Source: Streptomyces glaucescens (lineage in GTDB: Bacteria; Actinomycetota; Actinomycetes; Streptomycetales; Streptomycetaceae). Taken from it: a stretch of 64,000 bases of DNA. Location of the stretch: contig NZ_CP009438.1 in assembly GCF_000761215.1 (NCBI RefSeq), forward strand, positions 5,101,501 to 5,165,500, in the 5' to 3' direction. Below are positions 35,122 through 43,022 of this stretch, in pieces; the stretch's first letter is position 1, and each line of letters begins with the position of its first letter. The notes under the pieces are model-generated. The model made no database searches. It was not told where the DNA came from and saw nothing but the letters and a program-made list of their open reading frames with translations. The translations under genes and the position numbers were made by a program.

Positions 35122-36090
35122 TCACTTGCCGCCGTTGATGACGGCTTCCTCGACGGCGCCCTCGGCGACGCCCCACTTGTCGAGAATCTTGCCGTACTCG
35201 CCATTGGCGATGATCGCGTCCAGGGCGGCCTTCAGCGCGTCCCGCAGCTGGGCGTCGTTCTTGGCGACCGCGATGCCGTACGGCGCGGCCTCCACCTGCT
35301 CGCCGACGAGCTGGAAGTCCTTGCCGCCGCCGGAGGTCTTCACGGCGTACGCGGCGACCGGGAAGTCGGAGGAGCCGGCGTCGGCGCCGCCGCCGCGCAG
35401 GCGGGTCTGGGCCTGCTGGTCGTTGTCGAAGGCCTCGATGGACAGCTTCTTGTTCTTCGGGCACTTCTTCGCCTCGGCCTTGGCCAGGTCCTCGGAGACC
35501 GTGCCCCGCTGCACCACGACCTTCTTGCCGCACAGGTCGGACCAGGTCTTGATGCCCTGGTCGTCGCCCTTCTTGGTGTAGATCGAGACGCCCGCGGTGA
35601 AGTAGTCGACGAAGTCGACGCCCTCGCCGACCTTCTTGCCGGTGTCGGAGTCGATGCCCTCCTGGCGGTCCTTGGTGTCGGTCATCGCGGACATGGCGAT
35701 GTCGTAGCGACCCGAGCGCAGACCGGTGATCAGGGAGTCGAAGGTGCCGTTCTCGAACTGGAACTCGACACCGAGCTGCTTGCCCATGGCGGCGGCGATG
35801 TCCGGGTCGATGCCGACCGTGTTGCCGGAGGCGTCCTTGAACTCGACCGGCGCGTACGCGATGTCCGAACCGACCTTGATGGCGCCCTTGTCGCGGATCT
35901 CCTGGGGGAGCCGGTCGGCCAGCGGCGCCTCCACGGCCCTCGTCGCGCTGTCCGTGCTGCCCGAGCCGCCGGTCTTGTCCGTCTGGTCGCCGCAGCCGGT
36001 GAGCAGCAGGGCGCCTGCGACCGCGATCGAGCCGACCGCGGCTAGCCGGGAACGCGCGGCGGTCGGACGACGGGTGGAGCTTGCGGTCAT
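35122..36090 (-). CDS. Amino-acid-binding lipoprotein of the ABC transporter
   Basis: A 322-residue extracellular binding protein (family 3). A basic start, the hydrophobic VAGALLLTGC lipobox and a Gly/Ser/Thr linker show a lipid-anchored protein outside the membrane. GAIKVGSDIAYAPVEFKDAS and DIAAAMGKQLGVEFQFENG are typical of the SBP_bac_3 fold. A twin-arginine-like start is not present (RSRLAAVGS only). GGAGGAAC is well placed before the ATG. First gene of the transporter operon; its promoter must lie in the 550-base gap upstream. Confidence 0.92.
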   Translation of the reverse strand: MTASSTRRPTAARSRLAAVGSIAVAGALLLTGCGDQTDKTGGSGSTDSATRAVEAPLADRLPQEIRDKGAIKVGSDIAYAPVEFKDASGNTVGIDPDIAAAMGKQLGVEFQFENGTFDSLITGLRSGRYDIAMSAMTDTKDRQEGIDSDTGKKVGEGVDFVDYFTAGVSIYTKKGDDQGIKTWSDLCGKKVVVQRGTVSEDLAKAEAKKCPKNKKLSIEAFDNDQQAQTRLRGGGADAGSSDFPVAAYAVKTSGGGKDFQLVGEQVEAAPYGIAVAKNDAQLRDALKAALDAIIANGEYGKILDKWGVAEGAVEEAVINGGK

Positions 36091-36640
36091 GGTGGGTTCC
36101 TCCGGCGGATGGGTGGAGTTGCCGATGGGTCGACGAGAACACACACCTTCGGGTGTCGCGACCTCGTGTGATTACGGCATCTTGCCATTCGGACTAAGCC
36201 ATTCAGGTGACTCGCTATGTCAAAATCGGATAACGGGTGACCCCCGAACCACATCACTCCGGACAACACGACCGCACCTTCTGCGGGAATCCGTCCCTCC
36301 GGCCGGAAGATCTTCGGTCTGTCTCACGATGTGGATGTTCGATAGCTGCGGTATGCCGCTTGTTGATCGTTTGTCAAGGGTTTGTCGAGCCCTTGTCCCC
36401 ATATTCATCCATGAGTCGTGGCACCGGCATGTGATCTTCGCGTTATGGACTCGTCGGCGACGCCCTCTGTCCGGTAAGAAGGTTCTTTACACCCCTCATC
36501 CGGGGCAGGGCGCGTGTGCGGCGCGCCCGTCGCGTGGGAGCCCGACGCATCCCGTCACTGGGGCCCACGCGGTGCCCGCCCACCCCTCACCAGGAGTGGA
36601 ACCAACCCTCAACCAATGAACACTTAAGGGGTAAAACGAA
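36091..36640. other. Divergent regulatory region, transporter and malic enzyme
   Basis: A 550-base gap, AT-richer than average between 36160 and 36440. On the minus strand TTGACA (36218-36223) is a good -35 for the transporter operon, though I could not fit a clean -10 at the usual distance. CAAGGG and CCCTTG form an inverted repeat at 36375-36395 and TTTGTC is repeated there. Near 36420-36480 are TTCGCGTTATGG and TAAGAAGG stretches. No gene was found. Confidence 0.5.
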
Positions 36641-37864
36641 GTGGCAGCGGAGATCGTCAATCCTCGCAGCGAGACACATACGGATCGGGAGGGCGGTGCG
36701 GAGCCCCTCGATTCCTTCGATCCGGCCTTTGCGCTGCACCGCGGCGGCAAGATGGCCGTGCAGGCCACCGTGCCGGTCCGGGACAAGGACGACCTGAGCC
36801 TGGCGTACACGCCCGGCGTCGCGAAAGTGTGCACCGCGATCGCCGAGCAGCCGGACCTCGTGCACGACTACACGTGGAAGTCGTCGGTCGTGGCCGTCGT
36901 CACGGACGGTACGGCCGTGCTCGGCCTCGGCGACATCGGACCCGAAGCCTCCCTCCCCGTGATGGAGGGCAAGGCCATCCTCTTCAAGCAGTTCGGCGGC
37001 GTCGACGCGGTGCCGATCGCGCTGGCCTGCACCGACGTCGACGAGATCGTCGAAACCGTGGTGCGGCTCGCCCCCTCCTTCGGCGGCGTGAACCTGGAGG
37101 ACATCTCGGCACCCCGGTGCTTCGAGATCGAGCGCCGCCTCCAGGAGCGGCTCGACATCCCGGTCTTCCACGACGACCAGCACGGCACGGCCGTCGTCAC
37201 GCTGGCCGCGCTGCGGAACGCGGCCCGGCTGAGCGGACGCGAGATCGGGCAGCTGCGCGCCGTCATCTCGGGCGCCGGCGCGGCCGGTGTCGCCATCGCC
37301 AAGATGCTGGTCGAGGCCGGCATCGGCGACGTCGCGGTGGCGGACCGCAAGGGCGTCGTCTCGGCGGACCGGGACGACCTGACGGACGTCAAGCGCCGGC
37401 TGGCCGGGTTCACGAACAAGGCAGGGCTCAGCGGCTCGCTGGAGGACGCCCTCGCGGGCGCCGACGTCTTCATCGGCGTCTCCGGCGGCACGGTCGCCGA
37501 GGAGGCCGTCGCCTCCATGGCCGAGGGCGCGTTCGTCTTCGCGATGGCCAACCCGAACCCCGAGGTGCACCCGGACGTCGCGCACAAGTACGCGTCCGTC
37601 GTCGCCACGGGCCGGTCCGACTTCCCGAACCAGATCAACAACGTGCTGGCGTTCCCCGGCATCTTCGCCGGTGCGCTCCAGGTCCGGGCCTCCCGGATCA
37701 CCGAGGGCATGAAGATCGCGGCGGCGGAGGCGCTGGCCTCGGTGGTCGGCGACGACCTCGCCGCCGACTACGTCATCCCCTCGCCGTTCGACGAGCGCGT
37801 CGCCCCCGCCGTCACGGCCGCCGTGGCCGCGGCCGCCCGGGCGGAGGGTGTCGCCCGGCGCTGA
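36641..37864 (+). CDS. Malic enzyme (malate to pyruvate)
   Basis: A 407-residue enzyme that decarboxylates malate to pyruvate with NAD(P). [11 protein letters not shown] near residue 54 is the N-terminal signature, the metal site is around [14 protein letters not shown] near 170, and [13 protein letters not shown] near 207 is the dinucleotide loop. The short single-subunit form matches bacterial MaeA/MaeB-type enzymes without a phosphotransacetylase tail. Streptomyces have two such enzymes; this map position corresponds, from memory, to the NAD-dependent one. GTG start with AAGGGG upstream. Links the TCA cycle to pyruvate and supports lipid supply. Confidence 0.93.
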   Translation: MAAEIVNPRSETHTDREGGAEPLDSFDPAFALHRGGKMAVQATVPVRDKDDLSLAYTPGVAKVCTAIAEQPDLVHDYTWKSSVVAVVTDGTAVLGLGDIGPEASLPVMEGKAILFKQFGGVDAVPIALACTDVDEIVETVVRLAPSFGGVNLEDISAPRCFEIERRLQERLDIPVFHDDQHGTAVVTLAALRNAARLSGREIGQLRAVISGAGAAGVAIAKMLVEAGIGDVAVADRKGVVSADRDDLTDVKRRLAGFTNKAGLSGSLEDALAGADVFIGVSGGTVAEEAVASMAEGAFVFAMANPNPEVHPDVAHKYASVVATGRSDFPNQINNVLAFPGIFAGALQVRASRITEGMKIAAAEALASVVGDDLAADYVIPSPFDERVAPAVTAAVAAAARAEGVARR

Positions 37865-38240
37865 CGCCGGGCCGGACCGCCCTCGGCCCGTTTGGCCGGC
37901 CCGGCTCCGTGAGTCGTGCCGGCCGGTCCCGGCCGCAGGGAACCGGCGGCACGGTCCCGGCCGCGGCGGGCCGGCCGACACCGTCCCGGCCGCGGCGGGA
38001 CCGAATGGTCGCGTCGGGCGCGGTGGTCGTGTCCGGCGCAGTCGCCGTATCGGACTCAGCGGCCCCGTTCTCTTCGGACGGGGCCGCTTTGCCGTGCCGT
38101 GCGAGCCGTCCGGGCCGGGGCGACTTCTCGGACGGCCGCCGGTGCGGAGTGCGGCTCGGCGGGGGCGGCCGGCGCAAGAGGGCGTGTGTCACAGCGCGGT
38201 GCGGTTCCGTTGGCTCAGGTGGGCGCCTATCGTCGCCACC
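37865..38240. other. Low-complexity gap after malic enzyme
   Basis: A 376-base gap with no gene. Its first half repeats CCGGCC/GGTCCCGGCCG units several times (37916-38000), which gives long but meaningless open frames. A strong terminator follows at 38058 and the oxidoreductase promoter lies at the right end. Confidence 0.6.
38058..38090 (+). terminator. Terminator with T-run
   Basis: AGCGGCCCCGT pairs perfectly with ACGGGGCCGCT around a nine-base loop (TCTCTTCGG), followed by TTT. This is one of the most standard terminators in the window, 194 bases past malic enzyme. Confidence 0.8.
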
Positions 38241-39206
38241 ATGTTCGCTGTCTACGCCGCCCGAATCGACCGCGACCAGCCGCTCGCCGGCCTGGAGTTG
38301 GGGCAGCGCCCCGCCCCCGAGGCCCGCCCCGGCTGGAGCGTCGTCAACGTCAGGGCCGCCTCCCTCAACCACCACGACCTCTGGTCCCTGCGCGGTGTCG
38401 GCCTCCCCGAGGACCGGCTGCCGATGATCCTCGGCTGCGACGCCGCCGGGATCGACGAGGACGGCAACGAGGTCGTCCTGCACTCCGTCATCGGCCAGAG
38501 CGGCCACGGCGTCGGACCCAAGGAGCCCCGCTCCATCCTCACCGAGCGCTACCAGGGCACCTTCGCCGAGCAGGTCGCCGTACCGGCCTGGAACGTCCTG
38601 CCCAAGCCGAAGGAGCTGTCCTTCGAGGAAGCCGCCTGCCTGCCGACCGCCTGGCTGACGGCGTACCGGATGCTCTTCACCAACGCCGGGGTGCGCCCCG
38701 GTGACTCGGTGCTCGTGCAGGGCGCGGGCGGCGGGGTCGCCACGGCCGCCATCGTGCTGGGCAAGGCCGCCGGGCTGCGCGTCTTCGCCACCAGCCGCGA
38801 CGAGGCCAAGCGCAAGCGGGCCCTGGAGCTCGGCGCCGTGGAGGCGCTGGAGCCGGGGGCGCGGCTGCCGCAGCGGGTGGACGCGGTGATCGAGACGGTG
38901 GGCGCCGCGACCTGGTCGCACTCGGTGAAGTCGCTGCGTCCCGGCGGCACGCTGGTCATCTCCGGTGCCACCAGCGGCGACCGGCCCTCGCACGCCGAAC
39001 TGACGCGGATCTTCTTCCTGGAGCTGAAGGTGGTCGGGTCGACCATGGGCACCAAGGACGAGCTGGAGGATCTGCTGTCGTTCTGCGCCGCCACGGGGGT
39101 GCGCCCGGTGATCGACGAGGTACTGCCGCTGGACCGGGCCCGGGAGGGCTTCGAGCGGCTCGCGGCCGGGGACCAGTTCGGCAAGATCGTGCTCACCAAC
39201 TCCTGA
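38241..39206 (+). CDS. Zinc-type alcohol dehydrogenase-like (MDR) oxidoreductase
   Basis: A 321-residue medium-chain dehydrogenase/reductase. The N-terminal catalytic domain has SLNHHDLWSLRGVG and ILGCDAAGI near residue 70. The nucleotide domain has VLVQGAGGGVATAA near 157. The cysteine ligands for structural zinc are missing, so it is closer to the quinone-reductase branch, probably NADP-dependent. The substrate is unknown. TATCGT lies seven bases before the ATG and no ribosome binding site is visible, so the message is probably leaderless. Confidence 0.87.
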   Translation: MFAVYAARIDRDQPLAGLELGQRPAPEARPGWSVVNVRAASLNHHDLWSLRGVGLPEDRLPMILGCDAAGIDEDGNEVVLHSVIGQSGHGVGPKEPRSILTERYQGTFAEQVAVPAWNVLPKPKELSFEEAACLPTAWLTAYRMLFTNAGVRPGDSVLVQGAGGGVATAAIVLGKAAGLRVFATSRDEAKRKRALELGAVEALEPGARLPQRVDAVIETVGAATWSHSVKSLRPGGTLVISGATSGDRPSHAELTRIFFLELKVVGSTMGTKDELEDLLSFCAATGVRPVIDEVLPLDRAREGFERLAAGDQFGKIVLTNS

Positions 39207-39245
39207 GCCCGGCCTGCTCCTGAGCCCTCTCGGCTCCGTCGGCCC

Positions 39246-39280
39246 ACGGCCGGCCCGGTGGTTTCCGGGCCGGCCGTTTT
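39246..39280 (+). terminator. Terminator with T-run after the MDR gene
   Basis: ACGGCCGGCCCGG and CCGGGCCGGCCGT pair around a short loop, followed by TTTT, 40 bases past the stop codon. Confidence 0.8.
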
Positions 39281-39292
39281 CACACCGTCGAC

Positions 39293-39336
39293 GTCAACTA
39301 GGGTTGACGGTCAGGCGGATGTCAACGTAGGTTGAC
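39293..39336. promoter_or_regulatory. Twin palindromic operators before the HTH/Clp-N operon
   Basis: GTCAACTAGGGTTGAC (39293-39308) and GTCAACGTAGGTTGAC (39321-39336) are two copies of GTCAAC-N4-GTTGAC, 28 bases apart centre to centre. The second ends three bases before the ATG of the HTH gene. They are very likely binding sites for that small HTH protein. Confidence 0.75.
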
Positions 39337-39339
39337 GGT

Positions 39340-39549
39340 ATGACCGAAGCAACGGATCTCGCCGAGCGGGCGGGCGACCGCGACCCGCGGGTCGGACTAC
39401 GGGCCGTCGCCGCGCTGCGCAGGCTGCTGGAGCAGTTGGAGGCCGTGCAGGTGCGCAGTGCGCGCAACCAGGGCTGGTCGTGGCAGGAGATCGCCGCGGA
39501 GCTCGGAGTGAGCAGGCAGGCCGTGCACAAGAAGTACGGGAGGCGATGA
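39340..39549 (+). CDS. Small helix-turn-helix protein
   Basis: A 69-residue protein. An N-terminal helix (LRAVAALRRLLEQLEAVQV) is followed by a helix-turn-helix (GWSWQEIAAELGVSRQAVHK) ending in KYGRR. It is a short DNA-binding protein that probably forms a dimer through the first helix. The ATG sits directly after the second of two palindromes, so it likely represses its own operon; the transcript may be nearly leaderless. The stop overlaps the start region of the Clp-N gene (ATGATG). Confidence 0.87.
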   Translation: MTEATDLAERAGDRDPRVGLRAVAALRRLLEQLEAVQVRSARNQGWSWQEIAAELGVSRQAVHKKYGRR

Positions 39550-40127
39550 TGTTCGAGCGGTTCACCAAGGACGCCCGTGAAGTGGTGAAGGGGGCCGTCG
39601 CCCGGGCCGAGGACGAGCGGGCGCGGACCGTCGACCCCGGGCACCTGCTGCTGGCGCTCCTCGACCGGGAGCGGAGCCGGGGTTCCTTCGTGCTCGCGGC
39701 GCTGGGAGTCACCGCGCGCCGGGACTCGATGACCCGGGCGCTGGCCGAGGCCCGCCGCCGGGCCGGCCTGTCCCAGGCCGAGACCGAGGCCCTGGCCGGG
39801 CTGGGGATCGATGTCGCGCGGATCGTGTCCCGGGTGGAGGAGGTGCACGGCACGGGTGCGATGTCCGGGTCCCCGAAGGGCAAGGCGTGGTGGGGCGGCG
39901 GCCGGCCGTCCTTCGGGCGCGACGCGAGGACGGTGCTGGAGAAGTCCCTCCGCATCGCGCTCGCCCGCCGTGACCGCAGCATCGGCGACCAGCATCTCCT
40001 GCTCGCCCTGACGGCCCTCCCGGGCGTACCCGCGGAGGTGCTGGCGGACCACGGGGTCACCTACGAGTCGGCGACGCGGGTGCTGGACGGCGGGCTGGAC
40101 GGCGGGGGCGAGGCGAAGGCCGGCTGA
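39549..40127 (+). CDS. Clp N-terminal domain protein (ClpC-N-like, no ATPase)
   Basis: A 192-residue protein with two Clp_N repeats: residues 1-75 (FERFTKDAREVVKGAVARAE, DPGHLLLALLDRE) and 105-180 (FGRDARTVLEKSLRIALARR, IGDQHLLLALTAL). It has no ATPase module. It could bind substrates or adaptors that ClpC also binds. A glycine-rich linker with KGKAWWGGG joins the halves. The second of two adjacent ATG codons is taken because it is five bases from GGGAGG. It is made with the small HTH protein, probably under its control. Confidence 0.88.
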   Translation: MFERFTKDAREVVKGAVARAEDERARTVDPGHLLLALLDRERSRGSFVLAALGVTARRDSMTRALAEARRRAGLSQAETEALAGLGIDVARIVSRVEEVHGTGAMSGSPKGKAWWGGGRPSFGRDARTVLEKSLRIALARRDRSIGDQHLLLALTALPGVPAEVLADHGVTYESATRVLDGGLDGGGEAKAG

Positions 40128-40152
40128 TCCGGCCGGTCCCGGCCCCCGCCCC

Positions 40153-40184
40153 GAAAGGCCGGCCGCCCTGCCGGCCGGCCTTTC
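40153..40184. terminator. Bidirectional hairpin between convergent operons
   Basis: GAAAGGCCGGCC pairs perfectly with GGCCGGCCTTTC around eight bases. The A and T ends make it work as a terminator in both directions. Confidence 0.8.
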
Positions 40185-40201
40185 AGGGCCGCCCTCTCCT
40201 C

Positions 40202-41197
40202 CTACGCCTTCGGCGCGCGGAGCAGTGCGCCGATGTGGGCGGCCGCCGTGGACAGGTGGCGGCGCGCGTCGCGGAACTGGTCCGGGGTGACGCCGTGGTC
40301 GCGGGCCGCGTCGCGGATGTCGTCGCGGAAGCGGTCCAGCAGCCGGTCCAGGTCCCGGGCGGGGTCTCCGGTGGGACCCTCATGGGCCCAGGACGGCTCG
40401 TACGCGGCGGGGAAGTCCTCGGGGGTCGTGGAGTGCTCCGGCCGCGGGCCCGCCTTGGGCGGACTCGGGCGGCCGAAGCCCTTGCCGAAGTCACCGAACT
40501 CCTTGGCCAGTTCGGTGAGCCCCTCGCGCAGCCCGTTCGGCCAGTCACCCCGCGCGAAGTGGTCCTGGACCTGCTCCTGGACCCGCCGGGCGATGCGCTG
40601 CACCTCCTCCTGGGCCTGTGCGCGCGCCCGCTCCTGCGCCTCCTTGGCCTGGCGCCGCGCTCGTTCGGCCTCCTCGCGGGCCCGGCGGCTCTCGTCCTTG
40701 GCGCGGCGGGCCTGTTCCCGCCACTCCTGCTTGACGCGCCGGATCTCCTCCTTGGCCGCGCGCCAGGCGTCGCTCTCCGCGGGCTCCTCGGCCGCCCCGG
40801 CGCCCTGCCGGGCCTGGTTCGCGGCGGCGGCCCGCATCTCGCGCCGGAGGTCACCCGCCGCGCCCCGCACGTCGGCGCGGATCTCGGCGGCCAGTTCGGC
40901 GACGGACTCCCGGATCTCCAGCTCCAGATCGGCCAGTTCGCCGCTGCGGTCGGCCAGTTCGGCGCGGCCCGCGTCCGTGATGGCGTACACCTTGCGGCCG
41001 CCCTCGGTGGTGTGGGTGACCAGGCCCTCGCTCTCCAGCTTGGCCAGGCGTGGATAGACCGTGCCGGCCGAAGGCGCGTACAGCCCCTGGAAGCGCTCCT
41101 CCAGGAGGCGGATCACCTCGTAGCCGTGGCGCGGGGCCTCGTCGAGCAGCTTCAGCAGATAGAGGCGGAGGCGGCCGTGGGCGAAGACGGGGGGCAT
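40202..41197 (-). CDS. PadR-family regulator with long coiled coil
   Basis: A 331-residue regulator. Residues 1-85 form the PadR winged helix (LRLYLLKLLDEAPRHGYEVI, YAPSAGTVYPRLAKLESEGL, YAITDAGR). Residues about 90-245 are a long charged helix rich in Arg, Glu, Ala and Gln, a strong coiled coil; ordinary PadR proteins are half this size. The C-terminal 85 residues contain a disordered part and a helix. It starts one base after the stop of the DUF4097 gene, so the two are coupled. A palindrome before the operon is the probable operator. Confidence 0.9.
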   Translation of the reverse strand: MPPVFAHGRLRLYLLKLLDEAPRHGYEVIRLLEERFQGLYAPSAGTVYPRLAKLESEGLVTHTTEGGRKVYAITDAGRAELADRSGELADLELEIRESVAELAAEIRADVRGAAGDLRREMRAAAANQARQGAGAAEEPAESDAWRAAKEEIRRVKQEWREQARRAKDESRRAREEAERARRQAKEAQERARAQAQEEVQRIARRVQEQVQDHFARGDWPNGLREGLTELAKEFGDFGKGFGRPSPPKAGPRPEHSTTPEDFPAAYEPSWAHEGPTGDPARDLDRLLDRFRDDIRDAARDHGVTPDQFRDARRHLSTAAAHIGALLRAPKA

Positions 41198-41198
41198 G

Positions 41199-42290
41199 TC
41201 AGAGCACCTTCTTGTCGGTCGTGCCGTCGGCCGGGGCGCTGGCCGGGGGCGGACTCCCGCCCGGGCCGGCGGCGGCATTCTCCCCCGGGTCGTCCCGCAC
41301 GGTGTCCTCGTGCGCCCCGGCCACGGGTCCGCCGGGCGCCTCCCCCGTTCCGCCGGGCCGGGCGCCTCCCGGCTCCGTGTCCTGCGACTGTCCGTCCCGT
41401 GGCTGCGCGCCCTCAGGCCGCTCGTCCTGTGGCTGCGCGCCCTCAGGCCGCTCGTCCTGTGGTTCCGTCCCCCACGGCTGCGCCGTCTCCGGCGGCCGGC
41501 GCAGGAGGGCGATCGAGCCGGAGACGGTGGTCGCCCTCAGGCGGCCGCTGCCCGTGCCGAGCCGGCCGGTGATGCGCTTGGCACCCCACTGGCCGGTGAC
41601 ACGCAGGTCCTCGAAGGCGCTCGAGACGGTCCCACTGGCGGTGTTGGCCTCGACATCGGCGTCCGCCGGCTGCGGCAGACGGATGGCGATCTCCCCGGAC
41701 ACGCTGGTGAGGCAGATGTCGGTCGGGCTGCTCGCCGGATCGAGGTCGACGATCATGGAGCCGCTGACCGAGTCGGCCTTCACGGTGGAGCCCGCCTCGA
41801 CGACCGTCAGGTCCCCGGAGACGGAGTGGAAGCGCAGATCGCCGGTGAGGGCCTGGGCCTCCAGGTTCCCGGAGACGGTGTCCGCGCGGACCGGGCCCGC
41901 GAGGCCGACCAGTGTGGTGTCCCCGGAGACGCCCTTCAGCTCCACGGGCCCGTCGACGCCGGAGACGACGGCCGCGGCGCCGATCGCGCCCACCTCCACC
42001 CGGGTGCGGGCGGGGACGGCCAGTGAGACCACGGCGCTGCGCCGCCAGCCCTGGGGATCGAGCCATTTCAGCAGGCCCTTCCAGGGCAGGTCCTCGTAGG
42101 CCACGGTCAGGGTGCCGTCCTGCTGGGTCACCGCCAGGGGCGGGCCCTCCAGTTCGGTGACCTCCAGGCGGGCGGAGCTCTCGTCGGTGCCCACCACGTT
42201 CACGGTTCCGCCGACGATGCGGACGCGCAATTCCCGCACGGGGTCGTCGAAGTCGAGCTCGGTGGGCTCCGCGACGGACCACTCGGACAT
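41199..42290 (-). CDS. DUF4097-family beta-repeat protein with disordered tail
   Basis: A 363-residue protein. Residues 1-255 are stacked short beta strands with the recurring V(S/T)G(D/N/S) turn (GVSGDTTLVGL, TVSGNLEAQAL, SVSGDLTVVE, SVSGSMIVDL, SVSGEIAIRL), the DUF4097 solenoid. Residues 265-363 are disordered, rich in Pro, Gly, Glu and Gln, and hold a tandem duplication PQDERPEGAQ x2. There is no signal peptide. The function is unknown; the partner PadR gene follows. AGGAGG stands before the ATG. Confidence 0.87.
   Translation of the reverse strand: MSEWSVAEPTELDFDDPVRELRVRIVGGTVNVVGTDESSARLEVTELEGPPLAVTQQDGTLTVAYEDLPWKGLLKWLDPQGWRRSAVVSLAVPARTRVEVGAIGAAAVVSGVDGPVELKGVSGDTTLVGLAGPVRADTVSGNLEAQALTGDLRFHSVSGDLTVVEAGSTVKADSVSGSMIVDLDPASSPTDICLTSVSGEIAIRLPQPADADVEANTASGTVSSAFEDLRVTGQWGAKRITGRLGTGSGRLRATTVSGSIALLRRPPETAQPWGTEPQDERPEGAQPQDERPEGAQPRDGQSQDTEPGGARPGGTGEAPGGPVAGAHEDTVRDDPGENAAAGPGGSPPPASAPADGTTDKKVL
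41401..41460. repeat. 30-base perfect tandem repeat inside the DUF4097 gene
   Basis: Two identical 30-base units in direct contact, each encoding ten residues of the disordered tail. The perfect identity points to recent duplication. Confidence 0.9.
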
Positions 42291-42353
42291 GGTGAGACCT
42301 CCTCGAAACACACCCCGGCACACGGTGGGACACCACAGGCAGAACCTCACGCC

Positions 42354-42390
42354 ATATCGCGTCTCACACGATTCACGATATATCGCGGAT
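42354..42390. promoter_or_regulatory. Operator candidate before the DUF4097-PadR operon
   Basis: CGATATATCG (42376-42385) is a perfect palindrome, and ATATCGCG occurs both at 42356 and at 42380, 24 bases apart. These AT-rich motifs stand out in GC-rich DNA, 65-100 bases before the DUF4097 start, and resemble known PadR sites. Confidence 0.6.
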
Positions 42391-42640
42391 CGCCGAAGTC
42401 AAGAGACCCGTCCGAGTGACCGGCAAGCGCCATGAACCGGGCGAAGTTCCGACGGACCGCGGACCGCGGACCGCAGGCCGCAGGCCGCCGGCCACACGCA
42501 CGCGCGCGACGGACCGGCCACGCAACCGACCGGGCGCGCAACCGACCGGCCGCGCGACCGACCGGGCCGCGCGACCGGGCAGCCACGTCCGTCCGCGGGC
42601 GCATGAGAAACGGGGCGCCCGCAGGCGCCCCGTCCGTCCG
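42391..42640. other. Low-complexity gap with a terminator
   Basis: From 42450 to 42595 the sequence is built from short units such as CGGACCG, CAGGCCG and GCGACCGACC in imperfect tandem; no gene is supported. At 42611-42632 CGGGGCGCC pairs perfectly with GGCGCCCCG around four bases, a probable terminator for the small gene at 42689-42868. Confidence 0.65.
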
Positions 42641-42688
42641 GCGCCGGGCCCGCCCCCGCAGGTCCGGCCCGGTCCGTCCCGTTCCGTC

Positions 42689-42868
42689 CTACTCGTCGTC
42701 CTCGTCGTCCAGCCGCGCCAGCCACGTCGCCAGCCGCTCCACCGGCACCTCGAAGTCCGGGTTGAGATCGACGAACGTCCGCAGCTGCTCGGCGAGCCAC
42801 TCGAAGGTGACTTCTTCCTCGCCGCGCCGCTTCTCCAGTTCTTCGATGCCTCGGTCGGTGAAGTACAC
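42689..42868 (-). CDS. Small acidic protein (DUF6104-like)
   Basis: A 59-residue protein that starts with GTG. It reads YFTDRGIEELEKRRGEEEVT, then FEWLAEQLRTFVDLNPDFEV and ends ARLDDEDDE. The N-terminal helix is charged and the C-terminus strongly acidic. Very similar short proteins are, to my knowledge, conserved across streptomycetes without known function. GGAGAGC stands six bases before the GTG. It is read away from the protease operon and faces the terminator near 42620. Confidence 0.82.
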   Translation of the reverse strand: MYFTDRGIEELEKRRGEEEVTFEWLAEQLRTFVDLNPDFEVPVERLATWLARLDDEDDE

Positions 42869-43022
42869 GGGTGCTCTCCTGGGGCTGGGCCTGGGGCCTT
42901 GAGGTCGTACCCCACCAGGTTATGCGCCCCGTGGCCTGCCGGGCTGGCCGGATCCGGACCCCCGCCGACGCCGGTGCGTGCAGAATGTCCGCACGTACAG
43001 TCACGAGACGCACGGGGGCGTC

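Noticed and set aside
42450-42595. Repeated CGGACCG/GACCGACC units that look like a short array
   Set aside because: The units are irregular and without unique spacers, so this is not a CRISPR array; it is low-complexity GC sequence.
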